Shown here in pieces: positions 17,374-25,714 of a stretch of DNA of 47,797 nucleotides (position 1 is its first letter; every line of letters begins with the position of its first letter). The stretch spans positions 1-47,797 of the forward strand of contig JAISCP010000084.1 of NCBI GenBank assembly GCA_031265495.1, read 5' to 3'. The notes under the pieces are model-generated. The model saw nothing but the letters and a program-made list of their open reading frames with translations, was not told the origin of the DNA and made no database searches. The position numbers and the translations under genes were made by a program. Source of the stretch: Heliobacteriaceae bacterium. Lineage in GTDB: Bacteria; Cyanobacteriota; Vampirovibrionia; Gastranaerophilales; Gastranaerophilaceae.

Positions 17374-17949
17374 ATGAACCTGAATAATTTAGACAAAAAA
17401 CAGAAAGCATATCTTGCGGGATTCGGCGCACTCGTCGGGGTGTTAGTATGGGCTTTCATTTCCGCCGGCGTTATAACCCATAATTTCAACCGCTCGCAAA
17501 TTCAGTCGGACAAGCAGGAAGCGCTTATTAACGGCATAATCCTTACCGAAACCAAAAATGATATGAAATATTGGGAAATCTACGGTGAAACGGGAAAATA
17601 TGACAGCCGGAACGAAGTTGCAATGCTTAACAATGTTGTAGGGAATTTTTATAAGGATAATAAAGTTACAATGAGCTTTGAGTCCTCAAAAGGAACTTAT
17701 GATTCGGTAAACAAACAAATTACTCTGTTTGAAGATACATTCATAGTTTTAGAAAACGGTTTAACCCTCCAAACAGACAAATTAACATGGACAGGAACCG
17801 ACAAGCCTGTTTTTGCACAGGGGAACGTTAAAATTACGAGCGGCAGGGAACTTCTTGCGCTTACGGATTCTGTTGAGATAAGCCCGAATTATGAAAAAAT
17901 TAAACTTAAAGGACATTCCGTTTCAAAAATTTACAAGGAGAAAAAATGA
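17374..17949 (+). CDS. lptC: LptC-like LPS transport protein
   Basis: 191 aa: a short cytoplasmic start, one membrane helix (about 12-34), then a periplasmic beta-jellyroll with the LptC/LptA pattern of repeated short strands (GETGKYDSRNEVAMLNNVVG, then SFESSKGTYDSVNKQITL). It would pass LPS from the LptBFG transporter to LptA. lptB, lptF and lptG are not in the window. No clear Shine-Dalgarno. The stop overlaps the next start by 4 nt (ATGA), so the pair is coupled. Confidence 0.8.
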   Translation: MNLNNLDKKQKAYLAGFGALVGVLVWAFISAGVITHNFNRSQIQSDKQEALINGIILTETKNDMKYWEIYGETGKYDSRNEVAMLNNVVGNFYKDNKVTMSFESSKGTYDSVNKQITLFEDTFIVLENGLTLQTDKLTWTGTDKPVFAQGNVKITSGRELLALTDSVEISPNYEKIKLKGHSVSKIYKEKK

Positions 17950-18959
17950 TTAAAAAATTAATTGAACAACTTAAAACTTTAAAGGTTTCGGGGGCAGCCC
18001 TTGTTTTTGTATTAGCTGCCGGCATTTTGGCGGCGCAGGCTTCCGATTTGATTATAGAATCAAAAACCCAGAGTTATACAGAAAATGAAAACAGAATAAA
18101 ATTTGACGGAGACGTCAGAGTCGTGATTGACAACCTCAACGTGCTGAGTGACACCGCCGATGTAAGCATGGATAAAAAACAGAAACTCGATACCGCAACT
18201 TTTTACGACAAACCTTATGCTTTTGAGATTAAAAAGAACAAAAAACGCGAAGTTAAAGCAAATATACTGAAGGTTTCGCTGATTACAAAAATCGTGAGAG
18301 CCGAAGGCGATACGCAATCGGTTGTTTTTGACGGAAAAGTTCCTATTGTGGTAATTAACTCTGATATTCAGGAATATAACACCCAAACAGGAGTTATGAC
18401 AGCCGAAGGCACGGTTACGATTATGTACAAAGAGCTGGAAACCTTCTCTGATACGGCGAAAATCAAAACCGATAAAAACGGTGACTTGCAAAACATTGAA
18501 CTTATCGGGAATGCAAGAATAAAAAGCCAGGAAGGAGAGTCTTTTGCAGACCGGTTTGTTTATAATGAAGCGTCAAAGGTTATGACGGCACACGGCAACA
18601 CGACGTCTAAAATGGTAATGGAAGACGGTCAGAAGCTGGTTTTGAAATCAACTTATCAGGAATTCCTGCAGAATAAGAATATATTCAACGCAAGCGGCAA
18701 TGTTCAGGTCTGGTATCAGGATTACTACGCTGTCGGGCCTAAGATGACGGTTTATCCCGATGCTAAAACAAACAAAGCCAATGAAATATATCTTACCGGG
18801 CGTTCCAGCATAACTCAGGGAGTCAGAACAATTTATGCGGACAAAATTAAAATGACGCTTAAACCTAAAGACTTCCACGCGGACGGAAACACCAGAACAG
18901 TAATCCGAAACATAGGCTCCGGCGACGGGAACGACTCTAACATGGGACTTGGATTATAG
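17946..18959 (+). CDS. lptA: LptA/OstA-like periplasmic protein, two repeats
   Basis: 337 aa with a cleavable signal peptide (helix about 14-30, cut after AQA). The mature part holds two OstA-type beta-jellyroll segments (about 36-130 and 135-310) built of strands such as YTENENRIKFDGDVRV and TGVMTAEGTVTI. It is twice the length of E. coli LptA, in keeping with OstA proteins of Cyanobacteria-related lineages. Likely forms or extends the periplasmic LPS bridge. Its ATG overlaps lptC by 4 nt, and a TPR gene follows after 12 nt. Confidence 0.75.
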   Translation: MIKKLIEQLKTLKVSGAALVFVLAAGILAAQASDLIIESKTQSYTENENRIKFDGDVRVVIDNLNVLSDTADVSMDKKQKLDTATFYDKPYAFEIKKNKKREVKANILKVSLITKIVRAEGDTQSVVFDGKVPIVVINSDIQEYNTQTGVMTAEGTVTIMYKELETFSDTAKIKTDKNGDLQNIELIGNARIKSQEGESFADRFVYNEASKVMTAHGNTTSKMVMEDGQKLVLKSTYQEFLQNKNIFNASGNVQVWYQDYYAVGPKMTVYPDAKTNKANEIYLTGRSSITQGVRTIYADKIKMTLKPKDFHADGNTRTVIRNIGSGDGNDSNMGLGL

Positions 18960-18971
18960 AGGTGCCGCAGC

Positions 18972-19781
18972 TTGAAACGGATAGAAAAAGCATTTGAATA
19001 CTACAAACAGGGAAACTGGCAAAAGGCAATAGATGTTTTCAGTTCTGTGCTTGAAACCGGACCTGACAGCGCGGAAATTCACAATAACATGGGAATTTGC
19101 TACCGGCAGCTCGGCGATTTAGAGCAAGCTGAAAAGCATTATCTGCGCGCGCGGGAGCTTGACCCGAAAATCCCGCAGGTTTATATAAATCTGGCGGATA
19201 TTTATTACGTGATTAAGGATTTTGACAGCGGAATACAGCTTTTGTCACAGGGGGTTTATGAAATGCCGGAAAACCCGGTCTTACGCCACTATCTGGCAAG
19301 GTTTTACATGGAAGACGCCAAGTTTGATTTAGCTGTTGACGAGCTTGAAAAAATTCTTGAAAACCAGCCGGAAAATTATGACGCTTATTACGATTTGGGC
19401 AGAGTTCATTTTGAATTGGGGAATTACCATCTTGCCGTTGAAAATTTTGAAAATGTAATCGAATACAAAGCTAATGAATATATTCATTATTTTCTGGGGC
19501 AGGCTTACGAGGCAAATAACGAGACAGACAAAGCAATTTCAAACTACTTAAAAGCAATTGCGTTCGACAACGGCTTTAAACCGGCATACAAAAAACTGGG
19601 AATACTTTTTCTTGCGCGTGAAGACTACGAGGATGCCGTTGAGTATTTTGAAGACTATATGAAAATGGATGTTCCCGATGCAGACAAAATAAAAGAGCTG
19701 GTAGAAAGAATTAAGATGAAAACCGGAAATACCCTCTCCCTGCGGGAGAGGGTACGAACACTCGGCGAAACCGCAAGTTGA
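18972..19781 (+). CDS. Tetratricopeptide repeat protein
   Basis: 269 aa, about seven TPRs from residue 1 to about 245 (for example AEIHNNMGICYRQLGDLEQA and YDAYYDLGRVHFELGNYHLA). TPR arrays are protein-binding scaffolds. The TTG start follows AGAGGTG; no in-frame ATG lies near. It is downstream of lptC-lptA, so a role in envelope biogenesis is possible but not shown. The last 17 residues, beginning NTLSLRERVRTLGE, and the TGA stop are encoded by a plus-strand R1 repeat that has replaced the native gene end. Confidence 0.85.
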   Translation: MKRIEKAFEYYKQGNWQKAIDVFSSVLETGPDSAEIHNNMGICYRQLGDLEQAEKHYLRARELDPKIPQVYINLADIYYVIKDFDSGIQLLSQGVYEMPENPVLRHYLARFYMEDAKFDLAVDELEKILENQPENYDAYYDLGRVHFELGNYHLAVENFENVIEYKANEYIHYFLGQAYEANNETDKAISNYLKAIAFDNGFKPAYKKLGILFLAREDYEDAVEYFEDYMKMDVPDADKIKELVERIKMKTGNTLSLRERVRTLGETAS

Positions 19782-19886
19782 GCATAGTGTTCGGGGTGAG
19801 GGGGAAAGTGTTTTAAAAATTAAGATAAAAAAGAGTAATAATAAAAAATTGCCACCTCACCCCAGCCCTCTCCTGTAAGGAGAGGG
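19732..19886. repeat. R1 inverted pair upstream of the DUF559 gene
   Basis: A long-variant plus unit (19732-19804) inside the 3' end of the TPR gene and a short minus unit (19852-19886) are separated by 47 nt, tails inward. The minus unit ends 26 nt before the DUF559 start codon. Confidence 0.8.
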
Positions 19887-19912
19887 AGTCAAAAAAGAAT
19901 AAAGGAGTAATT

Positions 19913-20284
19913 TTGAATAAAATAAATATTCCAAAAGCAAGACAATTAAGAAAAAATATAACGGATTCCGAATTAAAACTATGGCAAATTCTTCGCAATA
20001 GCCAATTGTTTTACAAATTCAGACGACAATATCCAATAGGTAATTACATAGTGGATTTTATTTGTCTTGAAAAAATGTTGATCATTGAAATTGACGGCGG
20101 TGCGCATAACGAAGAAAGACAATTTCAATATGATACTAAAAGAACTGAGTATTTGGAAAGCAGAGGATTTACGGTAATCCGTTTTTGGAATAATGATGTA
20201 ACGGATAATTTGGACGGAGTTTTTGAAGTTATCCAAAGCCGCCTCAGTCCGTCAAGAATCCCCTCTCCCTGCGGGGGAGAGTGA
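19913..20284 (+). CDS. DUF559 (Vsr-like) endonuclease-family protein
   Basis: 123 aa. Core of the DUF559/PD-(D/E)XK nuclease family related to Vsr: FRRQYPIGNYIVDF with Asp48, then IIEIDGGAH with Glu59, Asp61 and His65, then YDTKR with Asp74 and Arg77, and GFTVIRFWNNDV. These positions fit a metal-dependent nuclease centre. TTG start with AAGGAG at 6 nt. The last residues, IPSPCGGE, and the TGA stop lie in an R1 repeat. The gene is enclosed by inverted R1 copies (19852-19886 and 20300-20334), forming an element of about 480 bp. DUF559 proteins have no firmly established function; a role in moving the hairpins is my inference. Confidence 0.85.
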   Translation: MNKINIPKARQLRKNITDSELKLWQILRNSQLFYKFRRQYPIGNYIVDFICLEKMLIIEIDGGAHNEERQFQYDTKRTEYLESRGFTVIRFWNNDVTDNLDGVFEVIQSRLSPSRIPSPCGGE

Positions 20285-20334
20285 GGGGACGTCAAAATCC
20301 CCTCTCCCTGCGGGAGAGGGCTAGGGTGAGGGGG
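20261..20334 (+). repeat. Two R1 units downstream of the DUF559 gene
   Basis: A shortened unit (20261-20288) and a full unit (20300-20334: CCCTCTCCCTGCGGG, AGAGGGCTAGGGTGAGG) in direct orientation. The full unit is an inverted match to 19852-19886, extending through GTGAGGKGGCAA. Confidence 0.85.
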
Positions 20335-20355
20335 CAATCAAAAAAAAGGAGTAAA

Positions 20356-21447
20356 ATGAAAAAAAGTAATTACTGGATAGCTTTTTCGTCAATAGAACAG
20401 ATTGACAGTACGTTTGTGCAAAGATTATACAATTATTTTGGCGATATTGAAGCGGCATATAAGGCTTCGGCACGGGATTTGGAACAGATTGAGGGCCTGA
20501 ACATTAAAAAAGCCAAAAAATTTATTGAACTGCGCAGCAAAATTAACCTTGAGAAAACTGTCGATGAAGTTGTAAAACGCAATGTGAAGTACCTAACGTT
20601 TGAAGATGAAAAGTATCCGCAGATGCTTAAACAAATTAATAACCCGCCTGTTGTGCTGTACTATAAGGGAGATTTGGATATTTGCAATTTGAACAGAACT
20701 CTTGCCGTTGTAGGCTCAAGACGCGCCTCGTCAAACGCCAGAAAAGATTTGGCGCATATCATATCAAAACTGGGCGGCACGGATATCTGCGTAGTTTCGG
20801 GTCTGGCATCGGGAATTGACACAACAGCGCATGAAGCGGCTCTGGATAATAACTTAAAAACAATAGGCGTTATTGCCAGCGGGTTTGATTATACTTATCC
20901 GGCGGCGAACAAGCGGCTTTACGAAAAAATTCAGGACGGAAACGGCGCGGTGATAAGCGAATACTATCCGACGTTTGAACCGTTGAAATTCAGGTTTCCG
21001 CAAAGAAACAGAATAGTTTCGGGCCTTTCTTCGGGAACTCTTGTTGCGGAGGCATCGCTGAAAAGCGGAGCGTTGATTACCGCAAACTTAACTCTGGAAC
21101 AGGGTCGTGAATTAATGTGTATTCCGGGATTAATATCCAACCCGAACACGCAGGGGATTTACAAACTTCTCAAAAACGGCGCGGCAATCGTAACCTGCGC
21201 TGACGATATTCTGAACACTTTAGGGTGGGAAGTTCAGACAAATAAACAGCTTGTATTGGAAGTTTCGGATTTGCCTGAGGATGAAGAAAAAATCTTCAAA
21301 GCGATTGAAATCGAGCCTAAAGGCGTAGATGAACTTCTGGCGCAGACCGGAATAAAACTTGATAATTTGCTTACGTACTTGACAACAATGGAGCTTAAAG
21401 GCATAATAGAACAAGCCGGTACAGACAGATATAAAAGAGTGCATTAA
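20356..21447 (+). CDS. dprA: DNA processing protein DprA
   Basis: Loads RecA onto incoming single-stranded DNA during natural transformation. 363 aa: an N-terminal helix-hairpin region (about 1-60), a Rossmann-like DNA-binding core (about 105-300) with VVGSRRAS (118-125) and SGLASGIDTTAH (148-159), and a C-terminal winged helix (about 310-363). The ATG at 20356 is chosen for its AAGGAG; the longer frame runs back into an R1 repeat. It lies 14 nt upstream of topA, the common dprA-topA pairing. With type IV pili genes in the window, competence is plausible. Confidence 0.95.
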   Translation: MKKSNYWIAFSSIEQIDSTFVQRLYNYFGDIEAAYKASARDLEQIEGLNIKKAKKFIELRSKINLEKTVDEVVKRNVKYLTFEDEKYPQMLKQINNPPVVLYYKGDLDICNLNRTLAVVGSRRASSNARKDLAHIISKLGGTDICVVSGLASGIDTTAHEAALDNNLKTIGVIASGFDYTYPAANKRLYEKIQDGNGAVISEYYPTFEPLKFRFPQRNRIVSGLSSGTLVAEASLKSGALITANLTLEQGRELMCIPGLISNPNTQGIYKLLKNGAAIVTCADDILNTLGWEVQTNKQLVLEVSDLPEDEEKIFKAIEIEPKGVDELLAQTGIKLDNLLTYLTTMELKGIIEQAGTDRYKRVH

Positions 21448-21461
21448 AGCTGGGTTGAAAT

Positions 21462-23765
21462 ATGGCAAAAGCAAATACGGATAAAAATAAGACAAAAAAG
21501 GCGTCAGGCAGCTTGAAAAAAACCAACGCGGCGCCGGCGCGCGAAAAAGCGCTGGTGATTGTTGAGTCGCCTGCAAAATCCAAGACAATAAAAAAGATTT
21601 TGGGGGATAATTTTACTATTGAAGCGAGCTTCGGGCATATCCGGGATTTCCCTAAAAATGTTCTGGGTTTTGATGTACAGAAGGGTTTTGAGCCGAGCTT
21701 TATAGTAATTCCCGAAAAGAAAAAAGTTGTCACAAAGCTGAATGAAATGGCAAAAAAGGCTGATAAGATTTATCTTGCATCCGACCCTGACCGTGAAGGA
21801 GAAGCTATTGCCTGGCATGTCCGCGAGGTTTTGAATGTTCCCGACAGCAAAATTTTTCGGATAGAGTTCAACGAGATTACGCCCAAAGCAGTCAAGTATG
21901 CGGTGGAGAATTATCGCGCAATTGATATGGATAAAGTTAAGGCACAGCATACCCGCCAGATTTTGGATAAACTCGTAGGGTATAAATTAAGCCCCATTTT
22001 GTGGAAAAAACTGGGGAATTACAGGCTTTCGGCGGGACGCGTCCAGTCTGTTGCGCTGAGAATGATTTGCGAACGGGAAGAAGAAATTGAAGCATTCATC
22101 CCGCAGGAATACTGGTCAATTACAGCGGAACTCGATAAAGACGGAAGCGCTTTTGAGGCGGAACTTTCCAAATACCAGGATAAAAAAATTGAAATTCCCA
22201 ACGAAGAAGAAGCTCTGAAAATTGTTGATTATCTGCGCGATAAGTCAACGAAATATGAAGTTTGCAAGGTTACTGATAAGCAGACGCAAAGAAAACCGAC
22301 CGCGCCTTTTATCACATCAACTTTGCAGCGGGAAGCCAGCTCCAAACTGGGTTACGGCGTTTCAAAAACAATGCAGATTGCGCAGAAGCTCTACGAAGGT
22401 ATTGAGCTTGAAAGCGGGTCTGCGGGGCTGATTACTTACATGAGAACGGACAGCGTAAGAATATCCGATGATGCGCGCGACATGGCAAAAGACTTTATTT
22501 TGGCGAATTACGGACAGAAATACTACCCGGAAATGCCGAATAATTATGTAAAAGGCAAAAAAGAGAACGTTCAGGACGCACACGAGGCAATCCGTCCGTC
22601 ATACCCCGAGCGCACGCCGGAAAGCATAAAGGAATATCTTTCAAATGAACAGTACCGCCTGTATAAATTAATTTGGACTAAATTTATGTCCTCTCAGATG
22701 ACAAATGCAAAAGTCGCAAACAAATCTGTGGAAATCAGCGCCGGCGAATATACACTGCGCGTCAGTACAAGCAAAATCTTATTTGACGGCTTCCTCAAGC
22801 TCTACAATGAAAGCGAAGAAGAAGTTGAAAACAAAATTCCCGATTTGGAAAAAGGCGACAGCCTGTCTTGCAGAAAGGTCACTCCTAAGCAGCATTTCAC
22901 CCAGCCTCCGCCGCGATACTCGGAAGCCGCTCTTGTTAAGGCCCTTGAAGAACACGGAATAGGACGTCCGTCGACTTATGCGTCTATTATTACAAAAATT
23001 CAAACCAGAGGTTATGTGGAAAAGCTTGAGAAAGCGCTTGCACCGACTCTGCTCGGGCGTACTGTTTCTAAACAGCTTGTAACGCAGTTTACGAATATTA
23101 TGGATTATAAATTCACTGCGGGCATGGAAACCAGACTGGATAACATTGCCGCGAAAAAAGCCGTTTGGAATAAGGTTTTACAAAATTTTTACGAGCCGTT
23201 TATGGTTACGGTGAACGAGGCAATGAAGGATGATACAAGGGTTACTATTGAAAGCGGGGTGGATTGTCCGAACTGCGGCAAGCCGATGGTTTTGCGTACA
23301 AGCCGTAAGGGTTCGCAATTTCTGGGCTGTTCGGGATTTCCCGAGTGTAAAACAATGATGCCGCTTAACGCACAGGCACAGCAGGCAAACGAACCTGAAG
23401 TCTGTGATATTAAATGTGAAAAATGCGGCGGAGACTGCATTTTTAAAGTCGGGCCTTACGGGAAATATATTGAATGCACGGCATGCCAATTCAGAAAGCC
23501 TTACCGCAGGTCAACCGGCGTAACCTGTCCGAAATGCGAAAAAGGCGATATTGTGGAGCGCAAATCCAAACGGGGAACCGTTTTTTACGGATGCAGCAAG
23601 TATCCTGACTGTGATTTTACGCTGTGGAATGAACCCACAGGAGAAGTTTGCCCCGAATGCGGCGCGCTGCTGGTGAAAAAAGCTCTCAAAAAAGGTACCA
23701 CAATAGAGTGTTCCAACAAAATGAAAGGCTGTTCTTACAAAAAAGAGGTTGAAGAAAATGAGTAA
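21462..23765 (+). CDS. topA: DNA topoisomerase I
   Basis: Type IA topoisomerase of 767 aa that relaxes negative supercoils. The Toprim domain is at about 30-140 with Glu35 (VIVESPAKS) and D108, D110, E112 (SDPDREGE). Catalytic Tyr326 lies in GLITYMRTDS. The C-terminus holds four zinc-ribbon units (first Cys near residues 598, 641, 681 and 723), each with CxxC pairs. The N-terminal 28 residues are Lys/Ala-rich. It overlaps aroE by 8 nt. Confidence 0.96.
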   Translation: MAKANTDKNKTKKASGSLKKTNAAPAREKALVIVESPAKSKTIKKILGDNFTIEASFGHIRDFPKNVLGFDVQKGFEPSFIVIPEKKKVVTKLNEMAKKADKIYLASDPDREGEAIAWHVREVLNVPDSKIFRIEFNEITPKAVKYAVENYRAIDMDKVKAQHTRQILDKLVGYKLSPILWKKLGNYRLSAGRVQSVALRMICEREEEIEAFIPQEYWSITAELDKDGSAFEAELSKYQDKKIEIPNEEEALKIVDYLRDKSTKYEVCKVTDKQTQRKPTAPFITSTLQREASSKLGYGVSKTMQIAQKLYEGIELESGSAGLITYMRTDSVRISDDARDMAKDFILANYGQKYYPEMPNNYVKGKKENVQDAHEAIRPSYPERTPESIKEYLSNEQYRLYKLIWTKFMSSQMTNAKVANKSVEISAGEYTLRVSTSKILFDGFLKLYNESEEEVENKIPDLEKGDSLSCRKVTPKQHFTQPPPRYSEAALVKALEEHGIGRPSTYASIITKIQTRGYVEKLEKALAPTLLGRTVSKQLVTQFTNIMDYKFTAGMETRLDNIAAKKAVWNKVLQNFYEPFMVTVNEAMKDDTRVTIESGVDCPNCGKPMVLRTSRKGSQFLGCSGFPECKTMMPLNAQAQQANEPEVCDIKCEKCGGDCIFKVGPYGKYIECTACQFRKPYRRSTGVTCPKCEKGDIVERKSKRGTVFYGCSKYPDCDFTLWNEPTGEVCPECGALLVKKALKKGTTIECSNKMKGCSYKKEVEENE

Positions 23766-24594
23766 ATTTGCACTAATAGGTTTCCCCTTGGGGCATTCAA
23801 TATCCGGCGTTATCCATAAAGCGGGCTTTGAAAGTCTCGGCGTCAATGCGGATTACGAAATTCTCGAAACGCCTCCCGATGATTTGGTCAGCCGGCTTAA
23901 ATACCTTAAAACACAGGATTACAGCGGTTTTAACGTAACTATTCCGCTAAAATTGCCCATATCGCTGTTTGTAAACAGTGTTGACAGGTACGCAGACCTT
24001 GCGCGGGCGGTGAATACGGTTAAAATAGAGGCGGACAAAACCATGTCCGCATATAACACGGACGTAATCGGTTTTAGAAAATCAATAGAGGATGTAAGTT
24101 TGTACAACAAGAAAGCGGGAATTCTCGGAACCGGCGGAGCGGCGCACGCTGCGGCTGTTGCAATGAGTGAAATGAACGTTAAAGAAATAGTGTTTTTTAC
24201 CCGGAACATCCCGAATTCCATTGATACAATGAATTATATGCGCAGAAAGCTCCCCGACATAACCTTTAATGTTTACCAGATTGAGCGCATAAGCAGCCTT
24301 GAGGATTACGCAATACTCGTGAACGCAACTCCGGTCGGCATGCTTGGCAAAGCGGCTGATATGAAGCCCGTTTATTACAATACTCTTTCCACAATGAATA
24401 AAGACGCCGTTGTATTTGACCTCATTTATAACCCCCGTAAAACATTATTGCTGCAAGATGCGCAAAGTTTAGGCCTGAAGACTGTTAACGGGCTGGATAT
24501 GTTAATTTATCAGGCAGCGGCAGCGCAGGAAATCTGGCTCGGCAAAAAGCCCGACGTAAAAGCTATGAAGATTGCCGCGCTTGAAGCAATTTAG
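23758..24594 (+). CDS. aroE: Shikimate dehydrogenase AroE
   Basis: NADPH-dependent reduction of 3-dehydroshikimate in aromatic amino acid synthesis. 278 aa. Catalytic Lys65 (GFNVTIPLK) and Asp102 (YNTDVIGF), the nucleotide loop GTGGAAHA (124-131) and the C-terminal GLDMLIYQAAAAQEIW are present. The ATG at 23758, inside the topA end, is preferred to the TTG at 23749; AGAGG serves as Shine-Dalgarno. Coupled to topA by overlap. Confidence 0.95.
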   Translation: MSKFALIGFPLGHSISGVIHKAGFESLGVNADYEILETPPDDLVSRLKYLKTQDYSGFNVTIPLKLPISLFVNSVDRYADLARAVNTVKIEADKTMSAYNTDVIGFRKSIEDVSLYNKKAGILGTGGAAHAAAVAMSEMNVKEIVFFTRNIPNSIDTMNYMRRKLPDITFNVYQIERISSLEDYAILVNATPVGMLGKAADMKPVYYNTLSTMNKDAVVFDLIYNPRKTLLLQDAQSLGLKTVNGLDMLIYQAAAAQEIWLGKKPDVKAMKIAALEAI

Positions 24595-24616
24595 AGTGTT
24601 AATTTTGCAATGATAT

Positions 24617-24685
24617 GTCATTGCTGTGCATGTTAAGCAATCCGTAAGAAGTTTTACCGGATTGCCGTTTCGGGCTGACGCGCTG
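24617..24685. repeat. Degenerate R3 copy
   Basis: GTCATTGCTGTGCATG, AAGCAATCCG and ACCGGATTGCCG with CGGGCTGACGCGCTG remain of the R3 palindrome; the right terminus is lost. Confidence 0.55.
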
Positions 24686-24825
24686 CTAAATAGAATTCAC
24701 CTGACGAACCAATGTAAACTTTTGTAACGCTGTAACTCATATAACTGGCAATTTCTTTGTATTTGAAATACTTTATATAATTAATAGTCAGTAAAGTGTA
24801 CTGAAAAAAAGAAAGAGGTATTATT

Positions 24826-25320
24826 ATGAGTGGAGATGACATGTACGTAAATATCGGCGGAGTTAGATACTCCAAAGACGACATTGTAAATGTACGGGAA
24901 GAACGACGAGTTGATAAGGATGGTAAATCTTTACCTCCGATTTTTACAGTTAAGACCAAAACCGGCAAATTTGAGTATACCCAGCAGGAGAATGCAGAGG
25001 TTTCCGGTAATAGAATATTTGGTTTTATAAACCTTCATTTTCAGGATACTGACAAGAAATCAAATAACTATAAAATTGAGGGCTGCCAAAATTCTAGTTT
25101 TGCCTTGCAAGAGCCTACTATCACAACGAGTCGTTCAGATGGCAATCGTAATAATACTTTTTATTTGCTTAATGAGAATACTGAGGTAATGCAGAATAAT
25201 GAGGTAACGATGCGTACGCGAGGTATTTATCGCCAAAAATATAATGGCGATTTAGATAGAAATTCATTACTTGTTACAAACGAAAATAATAATGAAAAAC
25301 ATTTAGATGAAAAAGGTTAA
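24826..25320 (+). CDS. Hypothetical protein (164 aa)
   Basis: Soluble, strongly polar protein without recognised family. It starts MSGDDMYVNIGGVRYSKDDI. The N-terminal half looks beta-rich (IFTVKTKTGKFEYTQQE) and the C-terminal half is Asn-rich and probably disordered. Shine-Dalgarno AAAGAGG is present, and an A-rich possible promoter (TATAAT near 24775) lies upstream. It has its own strong terminator. Codon use looks more AT-rich than neighbouring genes, so acquisition by transfer is possible. Confidence 0.65.
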   Translation: MSGDDMYVNIGGVRYSKDDIVNVREERRVDKDGKSLPPIFTVKTKTGKFEYTQQENAEVSGNRIFGFINLHFQDTDKKSNNYKIEGCQNSSFALQEPTITTSRSDGNRNNTFYLLNENTEVMQNNEVTMRTRGIYRQKYNGDLDRNSLLVTNENNNEKHLDEKG

Positions 25321-25341
25321 AACCTGAATTTATTTCAGAAC

Positions 25342-25367
25342 AAAAAAAGCCCTTACGGGCTTTTTTT
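25342..25367. terminator. Bidirectional intrinsic terminator
   Basis: Stem AAAAAAAGCCC, loop TTAC, GGGCTTTTTTT. The A and T tracts make it active in both directions. It ends the 24826 gene and could also serve the rpoBC transcript beyond the MITE-like element. Confidence 0.85.
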
Positions 25368-25394
25368 GAGAGTGTTCATTTTCTATTGCTTTGT

Positions 25395-25678
25395 CATTGC
25401 TGTACATGTTAATTAGTTACATGATTATTATTAAATATGATTGTTAAAAACCTGCCATAACCTCCCTGACAAAATTACACTATAATCTTATACAATCCTG
25501 AACGATCGGATTGTTTCAGGTTCTGACCGCCGGTAAAATATCCAATACCTTTAAGCTTTACTTCCCCGTACAGAAGGCAGATGCTGAAACAAGTTCAGCA
25601 TGACAGAACGGTTATGACAGGTTTTTAACAATCATATTTACTAATAAATCATGTAACTAATTAACATGTACAGCAATG
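25395..25678. mobile_element. MITE-like element with 68-bp terminal inverted repeats (R8)
   Basis: The left end CATTGCTGTACATGTTAATT extends to about 25462 and is found inverted at about 25610-25678, with one indel and a few mismatches. The interior (about 150 bp) carries an R4-type palindrome (CCTGAACGATCGGATTGTTT...) and GCTGAAACAAGTTCAGCATG. 284 bp, no coding capacity. R8 termini also occur singly near 345-372 and 11652-11680. Confidence 0.8.
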
Positions 25679-25714
25679 GCGTGAACGCTTTTGGCTGGTT
25701 ATGTACTATAAGTC

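Noticed and set aside
20281-20355. Longer dprA start
   Set aside because: The extra codons are an R1 repeat; AAGGAG precedes ATG 20356.
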